From positions 14,378,637 to 14,442,636 of the forward strand of contig NC_079219.1 of NCBI RefSeq assembly GCF_029633865.1: 64,000 nucleotides of DNA, in the 5' to 3' direction. The notes under the pieces are model-generated. The model saw only the letters and a program-made list of their open reading frames with translations, searched no databases and was not told the DNA's origin. The DNA is from Lampris incognitus. Lineage: Eukaryota; Chordata; Actinopteri; Lampriformes; Lampridae. A program made the translations under genes and the position numbers. Shown here in pieces: positions 32,953-45,596 of the stretch. The number at the start of each line of letters is the position of its first letter. The first letter of the stretch is position 1.

Positions 32953-35895
32953 GTAAGTGCCTAAAAGTTTGGACCGGGGATGGGGGAAAAAGTGTTGGGA
33001 TGAGAGGATGACTGGGCTGCTAATTTTAATCGGCTGTTACTATTTTCAATGCAGGTAGTGGAGGAGGGCAAACCCAGAGTCAGGAGGAGAAGAGGCACGC
33101 GAGCGCGTCCGCGTGGGAGCGGAGAGACTAGGTGATGCAATGGAAGACAGATTTCACTGTAGACAATGAAAGTTGTCTCCCAACTTCTTTGAGAGACGCA
33201 CGGTTTCACTAACCAGAAATGGCACGGTATTGATCACTTGCACAGCCGCGGCGTTAAGGTTTTTGTTGTAGCCCAGCGTCACTACAGCCGGGGTTGTTTT
33301 TTTTTTTGAATTATTATTTATTTTTACCGCTGGAAGCCGCTGCTGGTGGTATTGTTCGCGTCCTGAAACTCCATTTTTCCCCACTGATGCTCTCCACAGA
33401 CGTCCGGAGAAGGCAGACACAAAGGATACGCGTGATCTGCTTGCAGGTTTTTCCTCTCCTTTTGAGCATGGGTCTGTTTGCAGGGCGGAACAACAGCTCT
33501 GCTTTCTGGCTGTAGAAATACTCAAACGTTTCCTTTACGAAGCATCACGTAAAAAAAAAAATCAATCATCACAAGATGCACGTATTGCACATATGGTCTT
33601 TGCTGACTAGATGTCAGTGTGCATGGCAAGCCCATTGGGCAGCGTTGCTGTTATTAATTTGTAGCATAATTTCTTTTTTTTTATCGTCGAAGTTTATTCG
33701 GTGAAGAATACACACACGGGGGGGAGGGGGGGTCATTACGAACGCATCATGTGTTAAGGGGCAATGTTTCATGTAGCATATTAATAGGTTATGGTTGTGA
33801 TAAAGGTGTTGCCAAACGTTGCCCTCTAGCGGAAACTGTAGCTTACTGCAACATTGTGTGTAACCCCCCCCCCCGGAACACACACACACACACACACACA
33901 CACACCATCCCAAATCTCGACTGGCGCGAAATACACACGAAGAGAGAGGGTGAATGAGGGGACGTCTACACACCGCTGTCATGTCTCTTGTTTCTTCTTC
34001 CGGTGGATTTATTAGCCGTTGCATTCAATATTTGTGAGACGTTTTTTTTTGTTTTTGTTTTGTTTTTATTTTTTTTTTGTTTTTTTGAGGCGATAGGTTA
34101 AGATGATCTCCCAGGTAAATTTTTTTCGTTTATCGACACGGTTATTTCCTTTAAGTGATACGGGAGGAAGATCCCGTCGCTCCGTTTACGTCTAATTAGG
34201 GCCGTGAATTATGCTTCGAGGGCAAACATGGAAGGCGTTGTATACTCGCCTGTTCGTCTCTTTAAGAAAATGCTCTTTATATATATGTATATATATACAT
34301 ATATACATACATGCATACATACATACGTGTGTATGTGTGTGTGTATGAACAGTAGTTTGTGTGATCATAGCTTGCATTAATTGGAGATGGAGTAGCTGTT
34401 ATTGCTAAATGCTCTTCCCAGTTTCGTTTTCAGCTTTCATTCCATTTATCCTGACGAGGGGGACTTGATTTTTTCAAGGGCATGAAGGTTTATTTGTAAA
34501 GGCTACATACAGCAAGTGTGGTTGATAGGGTGGAAATGCTCATTTATTGAGATGGGTTGCATCAAACCAAGGATAACGAACCTCTCACAGTGGTTATTTA
34601 TGGGAGATCTGACATTTTATTCTGGGTGAAGGGTAGTGTTTTCAACACGGTGTGAAAAGATTGTGTGTGTGTGTGTGTGTGTGCGCGCGCATGTAAACCG
34701 CTCTTAATTACAACGATCTTGCAGGTACGGTGTTTATTTTCATTGCATACTCTGGGATGTGGTCATACAAACCCCGTGGATAGAACGTTTCTTCCTGGTT
34801 TCTTTGATCCTTGTGTCCCCTCTGTGCCTCTCACACAACTTTTTTTTTTAATCTCTTTCCTGAATCTGCATTTCTTCTGATTCTGTTAATCTCACTTAAG
34901 GAAGCTTAAGAACTTTTGAAGGCAATATGCTGTTCAGAGAAACTGCTGCGTCAGTGCTCTTCTAGCTCTTTCCTCTTCCTATTGAAAGTCCTGTAATAGG
35001 CCATTAAGAACCAGCTGAGACGGTTAAGCCATCCGCTAGGCCTGATTCAGTTAGACAACAGATGAGACTGATCTCTGCCTGAGAGTCCACTATAACTGAG
35101 TTGATGTCTCTACTCGCACCCCATCACTATTCCACCCCAATCCTCACTTTTCAGACTTGCTCCATTGGCAAGGGGACAGACGCCGACAGCTTGGCTTCAA
35201 ATTGTAAAACCTCAGACGTACGTGTGATCAACACAGTGATAGGCATTACGTGCATGACATCTTATTTCTTTCTTCATTTTTAACAAATACGCAGTGTCGA
35301 AGGACAGTGAGATGCCAAGGTCCAGCGTTCTGTAGCACATTCTTGCAGAGGCACTGAAGAAATAAAAGTTTTGCAAAGGAGACAAGCATTTTGGGCTCCT
35401 TGTAAAAGTGGGCCATTGGTCCCTGCGGTGAGTGATGCTTTTCTGGGGCAGGCTTGGCAATGACGCTTAACCAGCCCGGATTGGGAACACACACCCCAGT
35501 CCATCCATTTTGGAGTTGGGCGGGGTAACCGTTCTGATTGAAGACAGAAAAAAAGGGCCAAGGCAGAGAGACTGCAGGGCTGCTACTGCATTTCCTGATG
35601 CTGGAGACCTTTTGTGGGAGTTGAAATCTAGCATTGAGGCTCTTCTGGCTCAGCCCTGTGAGTATGTTTCAGCTAAGTCCACCTGTTTCAAGATGTATTT
35701 ACAAAATCTTCCATCATGGTGAGGTGTGAGAATTGTAGTTATTCACCCTTTGTGCTTGCGAATGGGTTATGAGTTAGGCTAGGCTGTTCTGTTTTAGGCC
35801 GAGGTCAGCTTTAGCAAACTAAGCGTGGAGATAATGATTTTCTTTCACTGAGTTGGCGGTTGTTTGTGCCCAAACCCAAGCCCTCCAGTGAGAAG
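32953..35895. other. Probable phactr4 5' intron; short repeats only
   Basis: CpG-containing until about 33500. CA tract at 33878-33904, poly-T-rich run at 34040-34085, TATATA/CATA tract at 34276-34350 and GT tract at 34660-34682. Open frames on both strands are short and show no family signature. Confidence 0.4.
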
Positions 35896-36089
35896 CGAGC
35901 TGCTATTTAAAGATGGCATAACCAAGCCAGCTGCTCTCGTTTCCGCTCCCGTCGTAATTGAATCATCGCTAGGAGAGTGCGCCAGTTAGGGTGTGTGTAC
36001 GTCGCAGTAGATTATACCACTGGAACTTCAGGCGGACTGCAAGGGCTTCTTTTGCATACCGGATTGATGGTCCCTGACTCCTGTTCCTG
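35896..36089 (+). promoter_or_regulatory. phactr4: Candidate alternative promoter and non-coding first exon
   Basis: CTATTTAAAG at about 35902-35911 resembles a TATA box. A donor CCTG|GTGAGTG falls about 150 bases downstream of the expected start site, at 36089/36090. No long frame lies between. It would give a 5' UTR exon splicing to the 41361 acceptor. Only sequence motifs support this. Confidence 0.3.
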
Positions 36090-37774
36090 GTGAGTGTGTC
36101 TGGGATGAAGGATGGGAGCACTGGTTAGGGCAAGGGTGGGTTGGAGGTAAAAAGACAGCGTCAACGCAGGTGTCACAAAACTGTCAATGATGCAAAGTAT
36201 GGGGGTTAATGACGTGAGCTGTTAAAAAAAGAAAAGAAAAGGTGGTTTGCATGGATTGAATAGCCTTTTTGTGCCAAATGATACTGATGGAAATGTAAAT
36301 AGCAGGTGGGATGGTAAGTCAACAAGGATTGTTTTTTTTAGAAATAATTAATTCTAATGATGGAGTCAAGCTGCTCACACCTCGGTTGAAATATTTGTGC
36401 TGTAATTGTTGAGCTATCTAATATCATCGAAGGTGTCGCTTGTGCTTTCTGCTGTCGACTTGAAGCTGAGATCATCTCTTGGTTGTTGATGCGGTGACAG
36501 CTGTCAAAGGCTTCTGAAATGTAGTGAAGATATAATAAAGAGCAGGGAGAGGGTTAATGATTTAAAAGGGAACTGGGCCTTCCATATCCCTTTTTCACGG
36601 GCACCATCCTGAGTTAGGGTGGGCTGTGGGGACGTGACAAAGAGCCAACCACACAGCCATATTTGAACGCTCAAGTATGTTCGTTTAGAGACCCGTGTTG
36701 CAAATAACATACAGCAATGCACACAAGTGTTATGCATACGTAATAGACTGTGGCTGATGTTGTTGAAGATCCCCCCCATGTAGGCATCTAGACCCTATCC
36801 GTGTTTCACAGCCTCTCCTTCAAACACCATACAGATACTTCCTTCCTGAGCTAGAGAAAATGCTCACCGCTCAACTTGTTTATTTTGTGAGTCTTTTGGT
36901 CAGGGAAAGAGTGTAGCATACTTTATCACCAACCTCAGATGCAGCGACGCTTCTCAGTGGTGTTGGGATTCTTCTCAAGTCACCGTGTTAGAAAAAATAC
37001 TTAAATTGACTTTTTTTTTGTTGGAAGTACTCAAGGGAGGGCTTCGGTTTAGGCAGAGTTATAGGTAGTATATTTTATACTGTTTTAGGTCTGTATTTGT
37101 AGTCTCGTCACTCAAGCTTCTTCTTTTGACTGGGAAGTTCACATTTGACCCTGCCAGTAGATGGGCTCTGCAAGAGGAACATAGTGGGCAGACAACAAAA
37201 GAATGTAAAATGGAACAATACTCAGGTGGTTGCCACTTGCCAATCTAGGGCAGTCAAAAAAATGTTGGCATCGACGTTTGACACATAACATGGTACAACT
37301 GCTCCCGCCCTTGGCAGATTGGTTCTTTTCGGTAGGACATTCATTAAATGATATATTAATAGTCTTGTCAGTGTTTCTTGGGGTCATTGGCCTGAATACC
37401 GTCACATGGTCGAAAATGACTTTTGCCTTTTTCCCCGGGACAGCCCATGAAACACAACTTAGTACATAGACATAACTAAAACGCAACATATGAAGAAGGG
37501 CTATTAGGTCAGAATACAACAAGAATATGCACTTTAACTCGTCAGTAATTACAGATCGGTGCTGGCTGTTTTCTCAGTTATTGCGTTGCGTGTCGGTTTA
37601 TCGCCTACTGTTCACTCCGCGGTCAGCTTATCGGATGTGAGGTCATTTTTGTCCTCTTTATTTTCCTTATTTGGTTCTCAGTCTGTTGTTTAGTGTCCTG
37701 GGGTTTCATTGTTTCGTTTTTGCTGTTATCTCTTACTATTAGAGAATGAACAGAGTATCCGGGGACTGTGCATA
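36090..37774. other. Probable phactr4 5' intron, nothing recognised
   Basis: No exon-like segment or named repeat. Confidence 0.4.
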
Positions 37775-38165
37775 ACAATTAGGGCTGGGATGATATGCTT
37801 ATCTCCCGATTCGATGCTATCACCATACTTGGGTGCCGATTCGATATATATATATGTTGTGATTCTACAAGTATTGTGATTCAATATTAGAGTTTATTGT
37901 GAGTTTCATTTGCTTTTTTTAACACTAGAGCACGGGAAAAATGTTGAATCGTACACTTCTAGAGACTGTCTCCCATCCATAGGGCTAGTGGTTGTGTCAG
38001 GAAAGGCATCCGAGGCAAAATTTTGCCAAATCGGTATGTGGATTGACAATACCATACCGGATCGGTCAAGACCCACATTAACAACGGCCAGCATTGGTAT
38101 CCTGATGGAAACTGTCAAATCTGCTGCGGCGACCCCTGAAAAACAGGGGAAAAGCTGAAAGAAGA
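37775..38165 (+). mobile_element. RTE-like 3'-end repeat, copy 2, behind another short repeat
   Basis: 37775-37900 carries AGGGCTGGGATGATATGC and CGATTCGATATATATA, a motif widespread in fish. 37965-38165 is the inverse partner of 27345-27520: GGGCTAGTGGTTGTGTCAGG, GCAAAATTTTGCCAAATCGG, GCTGCGGCGACCCCTG, then an AAGAAGAAG tail. Confidence 0.6.
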
Positions 38166-40659
38166 AGACTTCTAGAGACTTTATATCATGAGTCATATTT
38201 CCAAAAGCAATGCACATCACACGTCAGTCAGTCTTTCTGAGTTTTGTTGCAGCTGCATCAGTGCTGTACTGCATGTGAAAGTGGTTAATAAAACACGTTT
38301 TGAAGTAAAGCGCTACATTTAGCCACTCCTGCTCATCAAGCTAGCGCCATAAAACAACAAGCCCTTACATTAACAGCTTTCACATAGGAAATTGAACTTG
38401 AAAACTGTCCTTTCAGGAATTTAAAAAAAATCACAAAAAAAGAAACGCAATACTTAAGTGAATCGAATCGACCCCCCCCCCCCCCCGCAATACCAATTGA
38501 GTTTAGCCTAGTAAATGGATGCTGCATTCTGGACCAGACATATAAAGATATCGGACAGCTCAACTCACCCAAATTCTCTGTACCATCCTAAAGTGCAATG
38601 CCAAATGCGCAGCAAGAATTTGTGTCTTTTCTTCTTTCATGAATGAAAGGGCAAGAATAAGAGGTTATTTTTAAAGGAAAGTTTCATTAAGTTGAAATAG
38701 TTTGGAATTGCACGGACAAAAATGTCGGCGTTCAGTGTTGGGAAGCCACTGTGGCCGTCATTTAAGCGTTCCAAAACCACAATCCTTCTGGAAAACAGGG
38801 AGCTCACAGCACAGTCTTAAAATCAATTAAATAAAAAATTTATGGAGATTTTATTTTTGCACATCCACAAATACAATTTTCCTTGCTCCGTCCATGTTTT
38901 TGGAAGAACATGACTATGTTGTTCGAGATAAAATCCAGTTTTGCTCCTATTCAAAACATATCCAAACCTAAAATGAGTCGATCTACATGTGACTTGACTG
39001 TGAGCTTCCCATTTTAGAAACGGACAAACGCCACGGTTTTTGAGAGCTTAAACGACTGGCCATTCGACTGCGTCGAAACCCCAGCTGGAAGACTCGGCAA
39101 ACGGGTGAGTTTCTTAACACTGAAGCGACCGGGGAAGTTTTTGTTTGTGTGACTCTAAATAGGCTCGGTAGGAGTGGTACGCCTAAGCATTCCCCCATAG
39201 TTTAATCGGAGATAAACATTTTCCAGTTCAGCGGATGAAGCGACGCATGAGGCACATAGCATCTGGAATATGCAAAGCCTAGCCTCCTCTCTGATTTGAG
39301 CCATCACTTTGTGTAATTGACTCTTGCTTTTTTTTCCTCATTACGATGCTCTCTTACCCCGGGCTCCAAGTCTGCTCTTTTTGACCCTATGCTCCAATCC
39401 GACTCCAAAAACATGACTTTGTGTCTCACTCCTAGTCCAAATGCTGAGCTATCAATAGAGTTACACGTATGTGAAGACTAGACGGTGTGTTACTTAGACC
39501 TTGGACTTATTCTGTTATTGTATTCCTGTTTCCTGCTTTATCACCTCACTTTCTCTCACTAGCGCGCGTTCACATTCACCCAGTTTCACATCAGCACCCA
39601 GGGAGTGGTACATGGGCATTCATCTCAACATGCACCCTCCCTCCCTCGGTATCTCTTTCTCTGCACACACATTAAACACTTTGCCTTTGCGCATGTCCTT
39701 CCTTGTCCCTGCAAGAAATACCCTGTTACAGCAGATCTGCTGGTGTCACCAAAAATAAGATGCAATCATGTTTGTGCTCTCTTCATTGTTGCCCCCCTCC
39801 GCCTCCCTTTGGCCATGGCATGTCTACACCTTTAGTTAGAAGTAGTAGTAGAGGAGACTGGAGGCTACACGTATGCAGTGTGTGCTGTTAAGACCTCGCA
39901 GTAACCCCGTGTTCTTGATGAAATGGCTGCAAGTCACTACATGACAGGCTGAGAACGTGAAACGCTCCCATCGCACCGGCTGTGAAAATCATTAAGCAAA
40001 ATTGAAGCGTGAATGTCCTCTTTTCCGCCGTGGTTCCTACTTCCCCTACTCCAGACACGCTTATGTAAATATTTAATGGTGCTGTTTGTGGTTGGCTCTC
40101 CAGCGTGTTTCTGAGCCCATTGCTTCCCATTAATCTTTGATGGACTTGCTGTAGCCGTTGTGTGTGAGTGACTGTTTTTGTTTTCGCTCTTCCTTTTTTC
40201 CTTTTTATACAGGGGGATTAAGATGGGAGAGGTTGAAATCTTCACCCTGCTCGAGACCTGAAAACTCACACAAGACCCAAAAACCCACAAGATCCACTGT
40301 TGCTCATGACTTCGACCCTCCCTACCCCAATGACTTTCTACAGCGTATGTCTCCACCTTTTATAGACATGTTAAACATTAATGATGCAGCTCACTGTAAA
40401 ACAAAGGCAATCTGTCGTCACTGTGATTTCACATATATCCCGAATCTGTGCCATATTGCATACCTTGGAAAATACAGAAAAATAACTGAGCGCCCTTTAA
40501 GAACCCTGGACCATACTTTAATGTTTAAACGACAATGTTTCTGCTGTTACAGCCTTCAGTAACAGGACTGCATGCTGTGCAGGTTTAGAATATCCTCTAA
40601 AGATCTCTAATGGACCGATACAATGCCAGCATTTACAATCGCTATCACTTCACTTTGAT
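38166..40659. other. Probable phactr4 5' intron, nothing recognised
   Basis: Apart from a poly-C run near 38472-38487, no repeat or exon could be supported. An open frame at about 40158-40562 has no family signature and no suitable splice phase. Confidence 0.4.
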
Positions 40660-40675
40660 AAAAGACAACTAACAT

Positions 40676-41121
40676 GGCGTCCAGGTGGCGTGGCTGTCTA
40701 TTCCGTTGCCTACCTACATGGGGATCGCCAGTTCGAATCCCCGTGTTACTGCCATCTTGGTCGGGCGTCCCTACAGACACAATTGGCCGTGTCTGCGGGT
40801 GGGAAGCCGTAAGTGGGTATCTGTCTTACTCGCTGCACTAGCGCCTCTTCTGGTCGGTCGGGGCGCCTGTTCGGGGGGAAGGGGGGAAGTGGGGGGAATA
40901 GCGTGATCCTCCCACGCGCTACGTCCCCCTGGTGAAACTCCTCACTGTCAGGTGAAAAGAAGCGGCTGGCGACTCCACATGTATGGGAGGAGGCATGTGG
41001 TAGTCTGCAGCCCTCCCCGGATCGGCAGAGGGGGTGGAGCCGCGACCAGGACAGCTCGGAAAATAGGGTAATTGGCCAAGTACAGTTGGGGAGAAAAAGA
41101 GGGGGGGGAAAGCCACCAAAA
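40676..41121 (+). mobile_element. tRNA-derived SINE, family A, copy 3
   Basis: Complete copy: GGCGTCCAGGTGGCGTGGC head, box B GTTCGAATCCCCGTG, body, and a G-rich then A-rich end. Flanked by the 16-bp target duplication AAAAGACAACTAACAT at 40660-40675 and 41122-41137, which fixes both ends. Confidence 0.93.
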
Positions 41122-41360
41122 AAAAGACAACTAACATATTTTAAATTTTGATTCCATGTGTTTGATTTAATGAGTGTGTCTTGAGCATATCTTTTTAGGA
41201 CTTACTCTTTCAGAATTTTAACCTTTTTTTTTGTAACTTCAGATGACTTTTTTATGGCATTTTCCCCTGTTCTGTTTTCTCTTCTACCTTAAACTAAACT
41301 TTTGTCTTAGCATGTCTTCAAGCTCAAATCCTTGTTAACTATCGAAATGTTGTTTTTCAG

Positions 41361-41405
41361 GAAGAGTCGATCGGTGTGCCTGAAACTCTGTAATGGAAAA
41401 TCGTG
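41361..41405 (+). CDS. phactr4: phactr4 alternative first coding exon a (start MENR)
   Basis: Acceptor TTTTTCAG at 41353-41360 shows it is an internal exon with an upstream 5' UTR exon. ATG at 41393 gives four codons and one base, then donor GTGAGT at 41406. The split G|AT joins exactly to the next coding exon. The start is chosen because it is in frame and close to the splice site. Confidence 0.7.
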
Positions 41406-41712
41406 GTGAGTTTTAAGTCCCTCGTTGTGGTTTTGTTAAGTGCAGTGTTTAGTGTAATGGGCCAGGATGTGTTTATGGGGTCTGTCTAGATTCAGGGGTT
41501 TTATTGGTCATTCAGGAATACAGCCATAGCTCCTCTAGGAACTTGACGCTTGATTTAAGGGTCACTTCACCGTCCCGAACCCTCGCCTTTATCGGTCGGT
41601 GTGAAAACTGAGCTTTCATTAGCATGTGAAAACATGCTGCGCTCTCATCTGCCATGAATGCTTGCAGCAGTGACTCAAAGCTTCATAAGGTGACAGGCCT
41701 TGTAGAATGGGG

Positions 41713-41805
<93 letters not shown>

Positions 41806-44800
41806 CCTGTCTCTCACAGTCTGCCTGCTTGCCTTCCAAAGCGGCCTGGCCCAGTCTGTTATCCAGGTCAGGCCAACAGGTTCTGGGCTCATGCGGATTG
41901 GCCCAGCTCTCTCTGGAAGCCAGCCCGGTGTGGAGAATATATATGGGGCACGCGGAGAGAAAAGGAACGCTGTGTAACGCTCGAGCGCCATCTGTAGAGG
42001 CAGCGGAGAGGCGGCTGAACGCTGAGGAAAAACTCTTGCCTGTCAAGGCATAATGACACAGCTCGGTGCTCCAGTTTCCTCTGAGGCGCGGCACACAGCT
42101 CTGAAAAACACTCAGGACCCCTTGAAGAAATTAAAACGCGGATTCTTTGGGACCAGACCCGGCCCCTGCTTCATTTCAGTTTGAAGAAAGTGGTCTCGCA
42201 CTCCCTATTTTTCTCTGCCTTCCTCAGTTTTGGCCCAAATAGCACAGCTCTCCTTGGCAAACACATTTCAAAGGTGCGCTAAATCCTCCAAGCCTGTTCA
42301 AATTGTGATAAGAGTCTTCAAGGTGGACAGAGAAGGGTCTCGATAGGCATGTGGAAAGGCCAGTGGGATGAATTCTCAAGAAAACAGCATGGCCTGCGAA
42401 TTGCATGTTTCCTGGAGATAGACATATGCTGCAACTTATGGTTTGATGGGTCATTGTGCACTCCTTCATTCCTCCTTTAATGAATTTACTGACACCCCCC
42501 CCCCCCCCCGCCACAGTAAGTAGCTGTAATTCTTCTGCTAGAACGCTTCAGGTTTTGATGTTCGACTGTAGTGGACGCAACAGTAAAGCGGCAGCATCAT
42601 CTTTAACAAGCTGACCTTTAAAGCGCCCTTAGAGAGCGCGAGCCGTGTCTTTTATCTCATCTTGTTGTTTGATTGAAGGAGGGCATGGATAAAGATATGC
42701 CCTTCTGCCCCCCCCCCAGCACCCCCCCTCACTCTACCCACAGCCAGATCCGTTTAATTGCATTTGTCTAATCTAGGGGTGGCTCATTTCAGGGGCTGTC
42801 GGTTTGGGATTTTATTTGTTTATTTGTTTTTAATCGGTTTATTTGTTGAGGCCGTTTACCTTGTCGTCCTGCTGTGCTGTGGTCCGCTTTGAGTCCCAAG
42901 TTCTAGGTGTTTCGAAAACCATTTAACTTTTTGATCTGGGTGTGAGCGTTGAGATCTGATTGAGTTGAGTTATTCAGGCCGTGTTGACATTATTATTCTT
43001 CTGACTCCTCGACATAACTTACGCGCATTTTCAACACGCGCCCGAGACACCGCGGCAATGAGCTCCGACAGTATTACGCTGCACCGTAGACACAAACTGC
43101 ATTGCAAACATGCACAGCAAGCTGCTGCACAACACAATAAATTGAAAACATAACTAGTCTTCCCCCCAGGAATGGTAGGCATCCTTCAGTAAATGCTGAC
43201 CTGCTCTGTGAGCCAAGGAGGGAGGGTCGACGAGTGAGTGAGAGGGAGTACAGCTTCTGAAGGGAGGGAAGGTCTTAAGGAGATTGAAAGAGGGAGGGAG
43301 AGAAAGGGGAAGGAACCAAACTGAGAGACAAAGAGGAAAGAAGGACAGATAAACATTTGTATACTAGAAAAAGGGGACCCACGCCAGAGGGAGGCCAGCG
43401 GACATTGTTGAATGTGGAGCAGGGCAGGTGTGCCCCTCTCCTGTCAAGATTAGCTTGCGCATTCCTCGGGTAGAGGGCAGGGAGAGAGGCCCCTCGGGGG
43501 CTGGATCATGGGACAGAGCCTTCGTCTGGAGACCCCGGCTCAGCACCCACAACAACACAGTGAGAGCGGTGAGTTTGCCCCTTGGACTCACTCAGACATA
43601 TGCGTGTTCATGTAGTCCTATGTGTCTTTGAGCAGTTGTACATTTTCCGGCCTGTAAAGGCTTACGCTGAGCAAAAAGTGGTTAATTTCCCTATTTTCTA
43701 GCTCCCTGAACCAGTGTTTTTCATTAGGGGGAAGGGTAGAAGGCGAGGGTTGAGACTGCAGATTGTGTAATAAACAACACTGTACATTGTTCCCCCCCCT
43801 TCCCTCCCTCCCGCCCATTCCTCTCTCTTTCCCCACCACAGGGAATGTTAAATCACCGGGATCAGGTGCAGGAATCTCAGCTGTGTTTTGGCGCACTCAT
43901 GAGCATGTGCATGTGTGGCGCACTTACATGTCTGTATGTTGGGGATGCACAGGATAATAGTTTCGTACATGGTGAAATGAGACATTTGTTTGGTAAAATG
44001 AGTTATTGAAAAGGTGTTTTTTTTTTCCCCCCATGGGATTGCCTGAAATAGGATTATGTTCGCCTGTGTGGCATATTCACTATTCTTGGTGCCATTTACA
44101 GTTCTGTCTGAGATTATAGTTTTTCATTGCACGGTGCAAACCTACAGTATGCATCGATGCTGAGCTTGCAGATGCAGAGCATGAACTGAGAAAGTTTGAC
44201 AAACTGGCAAATAATGACTTTACATCCTGCCGTAAGAAAGATTCCTCAACCACAGCAGTCACTCGCTGTCAGTTGACTTTGGCAGTTGTATGACTGGATG
44301 ATTTTGAGAGTACAGAAGAGTCCATAAGAAACAGTCATTGCTCTGTGAGATCTTTGCACTGTCCTATGAAGTAGATTGAATTCCACAATCTGCCTGGAGG
44401 CATTTGCCAACTGTTGCAACCCCTGGTTGGCAAGCTCTTATGTAAGCGATCAGGCTGCCCCATACAGCAGACTTGCTGTAGGCTAAGGCCCATAAAACAA
44501 CAATCCCCCTTTACCCACATGCTCACCTGACCACCCCTGTCATGAGTCATTGAATCATGGGGCTTTAGAGTGAAATGTAGCCGCCCTGTTCTGTGAGAGG
44601 ACTCGGTATAGGGTGTAAGAGATGTTCAGCTGCAGGGTAGGTAGGTGGAGCTTCAGGCATGCACAGAGAGGGGAGGGAGTACGTTAAACCTCGCCCCACC
44701 CCCACAATGCGCCCATCACTCAACCCTGTTTCCTGATTGGTAAGCCTTATCGAGGCAAAGCCGCTGATTAGATAGCACAACTTCTGATTCTGGTTCTCTT

Positions 44801-45555
44801 GTCCCAAATGCAACCTCTTTTGTTTTTATACTGCCTAGACAGAGTAGAACATAATGTTGAGATAGTCAGTTAGACAGAGTTCATTTTTTTCTCTTAATAT
44901 CTCGTAACAGGCAGCTGCTTTGTACTTAGCAGTGCCATTCACACTGCCTCCATGAGCGGTACAGTGGGCTGTGTTGTTGAGTGTCAGGGGAAGAGGTTGT
45001 CTTTGTTCTCTGTCACAGTTAGGATCAGGGTGGAGTGCTATTTCCTCCCTGTGTTTCCAGGCTGCCCCCCCCCTCCAATAACTTATGTACTTTTTCTGTC
45101 TTTGTAGCTCTTTCTCTCCCCACCCCTCCTACTCCCCATCCCGACTTCCCGAATCACACAGCTGCGACGCATACACTCAGCAGACCTCTCTACTCACTCC
45201 TCTTAAAACAGTGACGGGATGGGAAGCGCCTCTTTGTATCAGCGAAGACTCTTTTTTTTCCAGATAATTTTGTTTTAATTGTAGAACCTCCTCGTTGAGT
45301 CGGACCAGTTGTTCCTTCTTAGCTTGGGCTGCTGTAGCTATTGAATTGGGCAGTGTTTGCTGATACTGTACTCTCTCAAGAATAAGGTAAACTGTCCTTC
45401 TCCATGTGGATTGTTCACCGTATGGGCTGAGTCTTCTGCGATTGCCATCTCGGCGGTGCTTTGGAGCGTGATAGCCGAGTAGAGTCGGGTCTCATCCTGC
45501 CTCAGTTGAGTGGCTATACTCTCCATGTCAGAAGCAGCTCTGTCAGCGCACTCTG

Positions 45556-45596
<41 letters not shown>

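Noticed and set aside
33154..33525. Minus-strand 123-codon frame in the CpG-rich region
   Set aside because: No recognisable domain; probably chance openness in a promoter-like region.
40158..40562. A 134-codon + frame in the phactr4 5' region
   Set aside because: No family signature, no matching splice phase, and its only early ATG closes after about a dozen codons.
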